DNA of 64,000 bases, taken from assembly GCF_002078875.1 (NCBI RefSeq), contig NC_034438.1:71345405-71409404 (forward strand). Reading direction: 5' to 3'. Each line of letters opens with the position of its first letter. The first letter of the stretch is position 1. Positions 37,303 through 49,300 of the stretch are shown in pieces. A model generated the notes under the pieces. It was not told the DNA's origin. It saw only the letters and a list, made by a program, of their open reading frames with translations, and did not search any database. Source of the stretch: Numida meleagris. Taxonomy: Eukaryota > Chordata > Aves > Galliformes > Numididae. The position numbers and the translations under genes are program-made.

Positions 37303-40300
37303 TATTGTTCTGTTATCAAATATTTGAAAAGTTAAACATAGTTGAGAGTTCTTGCTCTTATAATCAAGGTCTCATAGTTGTGATCTGTAAATAAGTCCTA
37401 GCATGTATGTCGCTCAGTTTTCTGATTTGTAATAAAAGAAGTCAAAGATAAGAATTTCTATATGCCACATAAGAGTGCTACATGGCCCATATTTGCAGAG
37501 GTTCAAATCAGTAATCCAGAAGTCAGCCTGAATTTGTATTGTTCAGTGTAGAGCCAAAATCATGAAAAAAATCTGATTCTCCACCTACTGCACACAGAAA
37601 TGTGAAGTTTACTGAACCAAGATTTCCCCAAAACTGGACACATTTGTTTAAAGAATTGGTGACTTTCTCAGGTTTTGGAAGGTAAAAGAGAAAGTGAGAG
37701 AATTTAAAAAATGAAAATCTTAAAATTTTATCTTGTATTTATTACAACGATATGATAGCATTCACAAGCTTTATCACATGCCTTTGAGGCTCAGGAAGTA
37801 AAAAAAAAAAAAAGTAGGAGGTTAATCTTGGAAATCTTTAGTTTAATGTAATTATTTTGGTTGGACTTACCCCAAGTATGAGTTCACATATGCATTTCAC
37901 TAATACTGCCTAATATGTAGCAATAGGTTATGTATTTTAATAAAACTGGTGGTAGAGAAACCTTCAGCTAATGAAAATCCACATTGGCTCAACCAACATT
38001 TTGTTTAAGTGTTAGTTCTTTTCTGTCTCTTTTCTCTCCTAGGTATCAAAATGCATTATAAAAGGAAGCATGAGACATGTACCCTCTACTCACCTGAGGG
38101 AAATGACTTGTTATACCCCAAGCATAGAATCTTACCTTGTATGAATGCATAAGTTGAGCTTATGCACTTCCATCAACCTCATAAGAGGATGACTTCATCC
38201 ACTTTTTGGTGCTTGTGTGTTTGTTTTAGGCAGAAGGTAAAGAGTTAAACTCCTTTTATTCTTCGCCAGATCATCTGCAGCTGCTACTTGCAATCCCACA
38301 TTTGTATTTAAATGCTATTGGGAGAGGCCTTTCAGATTATGGGCTTATCTAATTTATTCCAGGTGTTTTACTCCCTACAGGGCAGGCAAAGTGAGGAGAG
38401 TGGTAGGGAAGCAGCACAAGTTTATACTGTATAGAGTTTAAACTTTGGAAAACTCATTGCCTGGGGGTAAGTGTTATGCTGCCAGGAGCTCGTAGATTTC
38501 TGGAGCAACTTGGTTATAAGGAGTCCTAATTTTTGCTAAAAAATTCTGCATGCTGTACGCATCTGCAGCAAAGGGGGGTACAGGCAAAACTGAGGTGGGC
38601 CTGGGTGTGGCCACAAAGTTTGGATGCCGAAGGAACTGTTGGGAGAAATTGGGGGCTGTGTGGAAACTGGAGGCTGGCCTGAATTTTCTCTGTAGAATTC
38701 TAGCAGAAGAATATGAAACGCTCTTCTGAAGTAGTATTCCTTTTGCGTGTAGTTTAGAAGTGAAGTCATAATTTTAAGACACAGGCAGGCTCTTGGTTGG
38801 CTCCTGGCAGTTCAGCCATGCACGTTCTAAGCCTGTGCCCTGATGTACTTTGGGCACTCAGAGTCATAATAGAAGAGTCTGTTTCATTTCCCTCCTTGAG
38901 CTGCTCTGTATATGTACTGAACTTCACAGTTTTTAGCTGACTTTTTGGTATGCAGCAAGAAGCCAAAAATAGAATTTAAATTACTCAAATTGACCAAAAG
39001 TTTGAGGATGTGATTGAAAGAAAAGGTCAAAACAGGGATGACATTATAAGAAGCAGCCAAGTGTAAGTCTGATACAATCTGAAGATATACTATACATTTT
39101 TTCCCAAGTTCAAACTTGCATTAAGAGAACTAAGCACTGTAGGTGTAAGTGGTGCTGGTATCATTGTTTTTTTATTTCTCCTCTTTACCTTAAAAAAAAA
39201 AAAAGAACAATAAATTGTTACTGTCACTTATGTCCTTTTGCACTTTGTGTGTCCTTGAGAAAATTAAGCATGTTTCAGAGAAGACCTAAAACAGTCCCTA
39301 AACTTCCTGTAAATAACTTCATCGTGTGCTTGGGGGGCTTGAGACGTTTGTCAGCATTCATGTGCTCTCGCATTCCTGGAAGTTGATGCAAAATCACTAA
39401 AAGAAGAGCAGAAAATCCCACATCTACTATAGGAAGGCTTAGGTAGTTAATTTAGCATAGGGATCTGACCCCTAAGTAAAGATGTTCAATATGTAAACAC
39501 ATTATTTCATTTTTATTAAGTGATCTTAACTGTGTGCTTTGTGTTAGATTGACAGGCTCCAATGCCTGTCAATCCTTAAAAAAAAATATGCATCGGTATA
39601 AAAACAGAAATGTCTTCAGTGCATGGTCAAATTCATGCTCAGGAATTTACATGTTTGCAATGCCAGAGATTTATTTGGGTATACATAGACTCAAACATCA
39701 ATTTCAAATACAAAAAAAGATTTCTCCAGCTGTTGCCACATGTATTGCTAGGACCTGCTGCCACAGTGGTGAATGCATTTAGACAATTGTTACAAGAAAA
39801 AAACTTTTCCTCTTCATGCCTGGGGGAGGGAGGGATCCACGGGATGCCAGAAGTGCATTTAACTCTTAGTGTGAGACAGGATGCAGGAAATCAGTGTCAG
39901 GCTGGGTTAAAATACTGCAGTCCTAAAATAAGATACAAAATAATGTACTTGGAATTTTGAATCCAGTAGTAGGAAAAATTATGTGATGTCACATTGGTAA
40001 CTAGAATAGCAAAGCTTCATCTGAGGACAAAAGATGTCGTGTGTAAATTCAAGTCAGTGACACATGCCAGTTTACCCCTTCACTCTTCCTGGCGAAGAAT
40101 TTTGGATTTTCTCGTGCAGTATTATAATGTTTGTTGATGTATATATCATTCTCACAAATTCTGTCTTGCAGGTTGATAAATAACATGAAGTGTCTGTGGA
40201 GATATGAACTTCACCTAGTGGAAGTGTAGAATTTTGCCAGAGCACCAACTTGTTTAGAAGATTATTAAAAAATAAAATAGTGAGGCTTAAACGTATGTAT

Positions 40301-43300
40301 TTTACAGCTTCGTAGAATAAACTGTAGTGAAGAACAGAGATACCCAAAATATTGGAAGCTTTTCAATATGTCTGCAACAGGCTGGAGAGCTTTCATGCCT
40401 GTGGTTGTTGTGCAGTCCTTCGAGCTGCTCGCTCACTAAAGAATGCCACTATGAACAGCCCTCTCTGATGATTTTCTTTTTGGGTCAGTACTTTCAACAC
40501 GGATTTGCCTCTTGGCATCTTTCTTACTGTGTATTCAGTGTGCTAGTCAAACAAATGTAGTGTCACAGCCATCATAAAAAGCCATCAAACATCCCGGACT
40601 GAACAAATTATTTTGCACCTGCCAAATTCTGGGCGATTGTTATTTTGATACATTGTGGATTAAAGCAAAATTCATCAGCAGAGTGGTTTAGGAGGAAATA
40701 AAAATCGTTATCTTCTAAGGAGACAGCTACACTGGGGGATGAGATTTCTGTGCCGTGATTTAATTTAAAAGGAACATTGTCTTATACTCTCACTACTAAG
40801 TTTTAAGTCAGATGGTCTTCTGAAGAGATAGAGGTAGTTGTGTAGGTAATAAAACTAACACAGCTGTTCTTCCTGTGCAATTATTTCTGCACCATAGTTC
40901 TTCATTTCAGGATTAAGGCCCTCCCCATGGTACGCACTGTCCACATACCCAATAAAATGATAGTCCTAGCTGCCAGAAGACGGTTGCTATCTGTGTAGAG
41001 CAAGAAGCACAGGAGTTCAAAGAAACATTATCAAAAGGTTTACATTCATCAGATCTTTCCCTTTCCACTTTCCTGGACTGCCTGTGCTTCTCATAAGCAC
41101 TGCTTTCTACCCTACTTTGACTTAGAGTCCTAAATTCTAACCAGCATCTTTCCTGCTGAAAAGTGGATTGAGATTTCCGCTGGCGATGATAAATCCACCT
41201 GTGCTGCAGAATTGATATGACATACTTCTATCTTCCATGAACATTTTGCTGTTTCATCATAGAATTCTGAATCTGACATTTAAAAAGCCACAGGTCCTCA
41301 TTAATAGGTTTTCTTAAACTTGCATGTATGTGTAATGTATCCATGTTTAGCTGTAGCTTTCTTTGACGTGCATGCAGTATGAACTTAATCTACCTAATCT
41401 AATGTTTAATAAATGTCTGCCTTTGTGGGATTAGAGCAAATTTTGTGTATGGTTACGACAGAAACATTACTAGTAGAACTGTGTTCATTTTCAGCAAAAT
41501 GAGAATACTTAATTGTATTTCATTCCTTTTCTGCTGTTACACTGGTGTTCAAATGGAATGGATGTTGGATGTCCAGAAATCCCAAGCCAACGATCCAGAA
41601 AACAGTAGGGCACAGAACACTGGGAATGGCCTGTTTTCTGGCTGCAAATACATTTCCAGTTCTAGACCAGTTCACAGAAGTCTGAATGGCATAGAGAGTT
41701 CTTTGAAGCATGGAGCTGTAATTCTGTGGCAGCTGGTTTTCCTCAGTGGAACTGCAAATTGGAAGGGGGCTCTCAGGCTTTCTTATAGAGTGTAAACTAA
41801 TGAGCATGATGAACAGGGAAATCCTCATTCTATCAGACAATGAAGGATGGGTGTTCTACTATAAGTTAGTTTGCCGAAATTATCAGTGAAGTTAAAAATA
41901 TGAATAGTCATATTAAACATTCATATGAAAATTGACTATTAGACTTTATTTAGAAATCTGTTGTCTATGGTTGTTTTGAATTGATGCAGTGGAACAGCAA
42001 AGCCCATCCTATATGGCTATTACAACATTCAGTTAGATTTCAAAAACATGCAAGTTAACGTGTCATAACGTATTTCTCCTTTGGACCTGGAAATTGAAAT
42101 AAAAGAACATCTCGTTGTTATTATTGTTATGCATGGCTGGGATCACTTACACTTGAAGCTTAATTTTGATGAATAGGTTAAGCACAGCTGAAAATTAGCT
42201 TTCCTCCCCAAGAGCTTATTTGACTCAAGACATTTCTCAGATTTTTAAAGGTAAACTGATTTTCTTCAGCATTTGAACAAATGATCACAGGTACTTAGGA
42301 GCAGTCAGTGAAAACAAGTCTTTGTTATTTCATTTTGCTCATTAGTTTTTCTCTCTTGCTGCTTGGCAAATGTGCCCATTAGGTTTTCTCTAACATCAGC
42401 CTCAGAAGTGTTCCTGCGTATTGTGCCAAATTTTTCATGGTTGGTATATCTTTATAAGACAGAAGCACAGCATAATAGTTCTATTGTTAAATAGTACAGA
42501 TTTTTGCTGTGTTACAAAAAAAAAAAAAAGAAAAGAATAGCACAAGCTCTGTGCTCAATTGTTAATTATATGAATGTTTCTAAAACAAATTCCTCTTCTT
42601 ACATAAAATATGTATGCATCTGTGTCGTCTTTAACTCCTCTTTATTGATTCCTTCCTGTCTTGCAGTTGACTGCAGCTAAAGATCTTTCTCTAGGATTTA
42701 TACCTAGACCTATAGTTGACAGAGCAGGATTTTTACCATAATGAAGCTGGCTATGAACTGGAAACTATATGTTTTGCCTTTATAGTACATTCATCTTTCA
42801 TTTGCCAATCCTAAAAGTACTACTAGCTGTCTGAAAATAAGTGCTTCTTTAAACATGCAGTCTTTGAGGACAGAGGAAAATCACTGCAGTAGGAGTGCAG
42901 TGTAAATAGTACCTTCCACTGGTAGGTCTTCCCTTCCTTGCTGCTGGTGCCAGGTGATGTAATATATGTTGTTCAAGCTCAGAGTGCACAGAGGAGAAGA
43001 AAGAATGAGCCCCAATCTTGCAGATTTATTCATGATCAAAACTTCTGAAATAGCATTTCCCTTTATACATTATTTCCTGACAAAGACAGGGGAGTTGCAT
43101 GGGGTGTGCCACAGTTAATCCAGTGATATTTCCTGCCATGGAGCAAGAGGGAGGCCCAAGAAATGTAGGAGTCAGTGTGGAAGATTGATGCCTCTTTGTG
43201 CACAAGCCTCAAGTGCATCCTATAATAATAAGGCTGGTTTCGTGGTCCTGCGAGAAGCAAATCCACTATTTCTAGTACAACTGCGAATAAAGCCACTAAT

Positions 43301-45013
43301 GGTGCAGCTGAAGGTGTCTGTTTCTCTGTAGCCATTATTTTTCAGAAGAAATTGTCTTCAAATTTTTTATAAGTAGGACACATTTCTGTGTTTGCAACTT
43401 GAATGCTCAGTAGAGAGAGCTGCATTTTGATTATTGCCATCTGATCAGGAGATGTACTGCAACTATTTTAGCAAATGTTTCTCCTCTTCCTTTCTCCTAA
43501 GACTGACAAGATTGCATGACTGGGAAATCTATTCATATGTGAAGAAATTTCCTATGCCAACCCATTAGACAGCAGGCAGTACCATTTCACAATCACACAC
43601 ATCAAATGTGCCCTGCTGGAGTTTAAACTTTGTTCTCTAAATCCTTGACTAAATTGAGTTGCAGATAGTTGTGTTTTAGACTATGAACTCTCGAGCTTAC
43701 TGGGAAATCTGATCCCCATTGACTGAATCTGAAACCACAAGATTCCCAACCTGCATTGTGTCTTTGTCTTGTACCTGAGAAACTCTGTAGGTGCTCAATT
43801 GAGAACAGCAGTGCTTAAATCAGTGATACTTGATACCAGAAATAGGCTACCCCAGAAACAGACCTTTCACAACTATTATTATCAATGCTAGAAAATATTT
43901 TCTACTGCAGGCCAAGAAGGTTGAAAGACTCTTAATCTCTTTTGGGGAAGAGGGTGAAGAAGGAATTCTAAACAAATTCCTCATGTTAGGTCTGCAGGGA
44001 AAAGACCAATGTATAGTGACAGATCTATTAACTCTTGGTTACTTTGATCCATCGCTTCCATAAAAATGACTGACTAACTACCAGGGCAAGAACTTATTCT
44101 TCCCTTTGGGCTTTTACTTTTCAACGTGATCAAGGTGAATGACGTGAATTGTGCCATTATACTGTGCAATAGCTACTGTTTGCTTATACTATATTTAAAT
44201 CTTAACCCAAATTCTGCCTTAGCATACGCTAACATTCATGTTCAGAGCTGTAATGTACTCCCCAGTTGCTTACTTATTATGTACACTAAATGAGAAATCA
44301 GACAACTTCACTGGAAAAAAAAAGGGAATGTAGACTTTGATTTGTTATATACAGCAGCAAACAGCAAGGCACAGAGTATCTGCAGTCTGTCATCTCCTAG
44401 TAAGTCCAGCAGAGATCACAAGTGCTGAGGGAAGTACTCTGCATCACCCGGAACACTGACTGAAAGAAAAAAAATGTCAAGAGTCCAGTGGCTCCTTCAA
44501 TGTCCCTGGGTGGTTTGCTGTAAGATTCATTTCAAGTTTTAATGAAAATAAATGGTAAAGATCTGATGGGGTTTTTGATTCGAAAATACACAGTCATTAA
44601 GCACATTCCGTTGAAGTGAGTGGCTGAAAAATTGAATCAGAACAATCGCTATGAAGACAGAGATTCCGTCCTGATAATTCTAGGAAGTTTTAGAGCTTCA
44701 CACTGTGCACAATAAACAATGTACTACAATTTTTCTAGGCATCTGTGGCCAGATAGCACGCATGCACAAGATGAGTGAAAGCTTGGTAGAATAATCTGTA
44801 CCTACATATGACGGCGCCTGTCATTTATATGTGGAAATAGCCTATTAAAACCATGTATCTGTGTACAATGCTAATGCATCTGTCAATCTGACTGGTCTTC
44901 GTTCCTTGATCTCCACATGTTACTTTTGCTTGTTTCAGCACTCTGGAGCTGACTTCTATGGTTTTGTTACGGCTCCTATCCTGAGGTGCTATGCCCAATT
45001 ACTACAGAAGAAC
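37303..45013. other. Unique AT-rich DNA, no gene recognised
   Basis: About 7.7 kb. A-runs at about 37801-37813, 39192-39204 and 42520-42532. A perfect 11-bp hairpin lies at 39547-39574. Overlapping 116-codon (+, 41445-41795) and 106-codon (-, 41520-41840) frames and a 90-codon frame at 43063-43335 (-) have no recognisable domains. No transposon was recognised here. Confidence 0.5.
39547..39574. repeat. Perfect 11-bp inverted repeat
   Basis: Arms GATTGACAGGC (39547-39557) and GCCTGTCAATC (39564-39574) enclose the six-base loop TCCAAT. An A-run begins a few bases downstream. It is the longest perfect short-loop hairpin I noticed. No known RNA family was recognised. Confidence 0.92.
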
Positions 45014-45065
45014 ACTATACTTATAGAATCATTAAAATTGGAAAAGACCACTAAGATCATCAAGT
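45014..45065 (-). mobile_element. CR1 3' end stub
   Basis: About 50 bases matching the CR1 minus-strand 3' end (ATAGAATCATTAAAATTGG then AAAAGACCACTAAGATCATC). It is cut off where the hAT terminal repeat starts at about 45066. The remainder of the CR1 is not seen beyond the hAT. Confidence 0.75.
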
Positions 45066-45134
45066 CTGTGGTTGTCCAACCGTTTGGCTTGCCTCAGCCA
45101 TACTCAGTGAAGAGGAATTGTCTTGGGCCACATA

Positions 45135-45673
45135 CGTGTAAGTTGCTCCAAAAGTAATCCCTCCTATTTATTTCCATGGAAACTACAACAGATACAATGA
45201 GCGCAGCAACACTATTTGATAGAGCAAATTATCAGCTACAAAACATCATTTTTCAGCGTAGTCACCACCTTTAGCTGTGCATTCTCATCACTGATGAGCC
45301 GGAGCCTCCATGCCATGCCCGTAGAAGCCTGCACCAACAGAAGTGATTCACCATTGCTGCTCCCACTGCTGAAATGCACCACCCCCTGCCTCAGTGTGCT
45401 CACATCCACTGTTTAGTATCCATTAACAATCAACAAGTGTCAACGAATGTCAATGGATGCCTTTTTTTCTGCAAGGAGGAATTCAGTTCCACACCTTTGC
45501 TTCATATGGACTTCCATGTCAGACACCAGGTTGTCAGACTGCCCCTCTGCTGCCATCTGTGGCATGACAACAAAATGTAACAGAATAGTGGTGGGAAAGT
45601 TCAACCTCTACTGCCATACTCCCAGCACCCACCGTAATAAAACATGAGGCATTACTTTTGGAGCTGCCCTCAC
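45135..45673 (-). mobile_element. Deleted mariner, copy C, nested in hAT
   Basis: Ends TTGCTCCAAAAGTAATCC and the inverted match ATTACTTTTGGAGCTGCC. It lies between the hAT transposase stop codon and the hAT 3' terminal repeat, that is in the hAT 3' untranslated part. The minus strand keeps mariner N- and C-terminal codons only. Plus-strand frames at 45216-45416, 45374-45580 and 45447-45647 are shadows of it. Confidence 0.87.
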
Positions 45674-45763
45674 AAAATGTATACTATGATTAATGTGTAT
45701 GAGTAACAAAATATTTAAATTTTTAATAAGTTTTATTAAAACAAAAAAGGTGAGCAGCACAAT

Positions 45764-46300
45764 TATAAAACTAGTGGGATATGTGACCTTGTTTTTGTGA
45801 AGCTAACACATCGGTCTGGTTCAGTGGCAGTGGTTGCAGTTCTTAGTGCGTTCTCAAGGTGTATGTCAGAGACCTTTGATGAAATTTCATTTTTTCTGTG
45901 CTTCATTCTTGAAAAGTTGTTCTCAAATGTACATACTGCCAAAAAGTGATGACATGAATAAAGTGCTTTGTTTTTCTGAGTTGAATGTCTGATTGCAGCT
46001 CGATAGATTCCACTTGAAATTTTGCAGGTCGTGTATTTGTACTGACAGAAAATGGAGTCAAACTTGTATTAAAAAAAATTTTGGGGGTTGTTTGGTTTTT
46101 TTTGCAATCTTGAAACTTGTTCTCAAATTCCTTATCACAATGGAAAGCACAGCTGCATATTTTTTGCTGCTCACAGGACTGTGTTTAGGCAATGTAACAA
46201 AATGCATAAAATTATTTGCCATGTTTTTAGTTAGCACTATTCCCTCTTCTTGTTCTCGTTTCAGTCCAGTTAGTTTTAATAGTGCACCGGTGTTTGGTCG
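45764..46300 (-). pseudogene. Charlie-type hAT transposase C-terminal relic
   Basis: From about 45940 down to a TAA at 45764-45766, the minus strand encodes FSRMKHRKNEISSKVSDIHL then ENALRTATTATEPD. This is the C-terminal dimerisation region of Charlie/ZBED-like hAT transposases (F-S-x-M-K, then H-L-E-x-x-L-R-x-A-T-T). Upstream, in other frames, are VESIELQSDIQLR and KYAAVLSIVI/EFENKFQDCKK, both recognisable Charlie segments. They are closer together than in full-length proteins, so internal coding sequence has been deleted as well as frameshifted. Confidence 0.85.
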
Positions 46301-46399
46301 TTGCTGAGCAATGGGTGCATGCTAGCTGCCACTGTGATGGCACCAGGCAGGGGGTGGGATCATTGCAAGCTGTGCCAAGCCACTGGTTGGACATGCCTA

Positions 46400-49300
46400 C
46401 CTTAGTCACTTCAGATCTCTTGTAAGTCACTCAGATGCCTAAATCTATTATACTTCAGACATCACCAATTAAGATAAGCTAATGAATCCCAAGATAGGTG
46501 AACAACCTTTGATATTTCAGACATTAGCAAGTGTCTTTCATCATTTTGGCTCAGCCCAGGACCTAAAAGAAACTGGAGATCTGCTGCCTGGAATAAAGAA
46601 TGAAGCTTTTCAGGCTGAACCAGTGAGATATTCTGTGGTTCAGGTATTATTCTCTAGTTTGGGTGGCTGTCAAAGCTGCAGTTTTTCCTAAGATTTGGAT
46701 TTGATATTTTGTTCCTGTAGAGAGAGCTTTGTTATGGAGGGTAGAGTATCTTTCAAAAGGACAGTCATATCAGAGTACTTCTGTCTGTGGTGATGAGGAG
46801 GAGCATATCTTGCTCGTGGTAGAATGTTGCATTATTAATACGACTTTAGCTTTGGGTTTCTTAATTCCTAACAAGGAAATATGATAATCTTTAAACGTTG
46901 CAAAGAGAAGCTATTCATGATGTCTTAAGTTTTTGTGTGTTACTTTATGGATATTGTAAGATCTGTAGAGGTTATAATTTGTTTCCTTTAACTATGCATG
47001 AGCAACGTGGAGTAATTCCCATGCTATCAATATCATAATGAAGCCAGCAAAAGTCGTGATCTTCTCTCAAGCAATTCTGTTCTTTCCATTCAGAAATCTT
47101 ACAAGGGAACTTTTTTTATTACTTTCTTCACAACCGTTCTGCATCCCAAGGGCTGTTCATTGAGCCCATCGGAAGCTGCAGCATTTCCTTTGCTACTTCA
47201 GGCAACCTCAAAACATGCCTGTGCATGAAGGTTATTTTTTCATGTTCAATGAGGTAATATAATTATACTGGAATTTCTAGTGTTTGGCATGGTGTTAAAA
47301 AGTCATCTTATCTGACATTGTAAATTATCTGTATTGGCAAAAGTAAATATTTTCTCAAATGTTTCAGTCCCCTAAGAGTAAATTTGAAGCTGCCTAGTCT
47401 TCAGATGTACTTGAATGTGATTTATGATTACTTCCTGAAGCCCTCTACAACATTCTTCCAACAGAGACAAAAATGTAGCTTCTGCCATGTGTCTTGACTA
47501 AGCCACATAATTATAGTCCCCTAGATGACACTAGACAACAATAACATTTATCTTATTACCTAGCAATGGACACTATAGATTTTCCACTCTGTGCATGTAC
47601 CACTTGGTAAGAAAACTGTGATGGAATGAAAGCATTGGGCTGGGTTTGTATGAGCGGTGCATCCAAATCCCAAGAGGGGAATTGGCCTGGGGGAAGGAGG
47701 GTGCAGCTGTCTACTCTTCACAGAATTTAAACAAAGGGTAAAAGTGAAGGGTGGTGGCCCATGCAAAGATATGAGTTTTATCCAAGTTTTCTCATTTCCT
47801 CACCAGCCAGATGAGGAAAATAAAGAGCTTTGTTCACAGCGGCATTGTGGAATAAAGACATGGTTTCTCCTAAGGCTCTTGTAGATCCTCTGATTGAAGA
47901 TACTGTTGATGTGCAAACTGTTTCTTGTGCCTAAAAATTGTATAAATCTGTGGCCTTGATTTGCAAAAAATAAATGACGTGTTACAAGCTAGCAGATTTG
48001 AAAGGTGTAAAATGAACAAGACAAGCAGTCTGGATAATTATAGTTGTAAAGGTGGGATTAGCAGTTCCCGTTTGCCAAATTAGCTTCTTTCACAGACATT
48101 TCCTTAGAAACATTCAAACATCAATTAATATAAATTGTGACCAACGACTTTTTACAAAAGTCATAGTAACATATCCCCACTGCCATTAGAGCTGTAGAGA
48201 TGCTTGCGGTATGGAAATTTCTCCTTGAATTTTTCCAGGTTCTCATAACTGTGCAGGGAACAGGCAAGTTCTCAAACATCATAAAGTACTAATAAAAACT
48301 ATTAAAGCAGAAGCATAGGCATTGCAGAGAGCGTCAAGAACGGGGACACATGGATTACAGGCACTCAGAGCATTAATAGGCACCAGGAAGAGAGGTGGCA
48401 TGCATCTTTGAACAGTAGCTACTGTGCCATTGCCTCTGTAAATTGTTGACTTAATAAAGAACACGCAAGCTGTCATGTTGTTACTTTGTAAGTGACACCA
48501 AAAAATGAAAATTAAAAAAAAAACAGGAAACATACTAGGTCTAAGGAGAAGACTTTTCTAGTATGAACCTGATCCAGCAGATTAGAGTCAGAAGTCAGAG
48601 TGTGCCCTTCCATTTGCCAGCGTTGGCAAAGAGCCTCAGTGTGTATTTCACATCAAGACCCCACGCATGAAACACTGACAGGAAAGAAGATTCTGTTTAA
48701 AGATAGTTTCTGCGTCCCTTGGGTATTCTCTAAATCTTAAAGAGCAAACTCAGCACATTGTTTGCTGAATCACACTGCCTGTTCATGTATTTCAACAAAG
48801 TACACTTTGAAAAACATAAACTTTCCTTTTTAAGGTATCTTAGGAATTTATATACTTCTCAGAAAGAGTAAACTTGTCAGGATGTACTCTTTCATATATT
48901 AGAATTGCAAGAGTATTAAATTATCAGAAAGAAGCAGAAGAATCAAAGGTCCAAGGACACTCTGGATTTTTAAGCCTCTTATACTCCTTACTGAGTACCA
49001 CCATTGTAATTTAATGCTTAAATCTAAGTAATTCCAGAAATTAAAGAGATTAATAAAGAAAGTGGAGTGGAGGATATCTGCAGTTCTGGGACGCTGCTTT
49101 TTTCTCTTTCAAAAGAGACTTCCTTCCTTTGCACAGCCATCATTTGCAGAGAAGTTCGGTTTTTAGCAGCAGAAGTCAGCGGCCAGAAAGCCAATGGAGG
49201 AGGGTGATGGTATCTAAGCACAGCATTGCCATGGTTGCAGATCTTGTCTGCCTTCCTGCTTCTGGCAGATGTGCACCTCCAACTCTGTCAAAGTTTGGCA

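Larger units (their letters stand above)
45066..46399 (-). mobile_element. Charlie-type hAT carrying a nested mariner
   Basis: The left end (from about 45066) reads GTGGTTGTCCAACC then GAATTGTCTTGGGCCACA, the 3' end of Charlie/MER30-like hAT elements. The right end (to about 46399) gives TAGGCATGTCCAACCAGTGG on the minus strand, a matching inverted end. Between them lie a deleted mariner (45135-45673) and, on the minus strand, broken transposase codons. Flanking 8-bp duplications could not be confirmed. From memory this arrangement corresponds to the avian Charlie-Galluhop family. Confidence 0.82.

Noticed and set aside
45993..46307. 104-codon plus-strand frame
   Set aside because: Antisense to the hAT transposase segments; the coding signal is on the minus strand.
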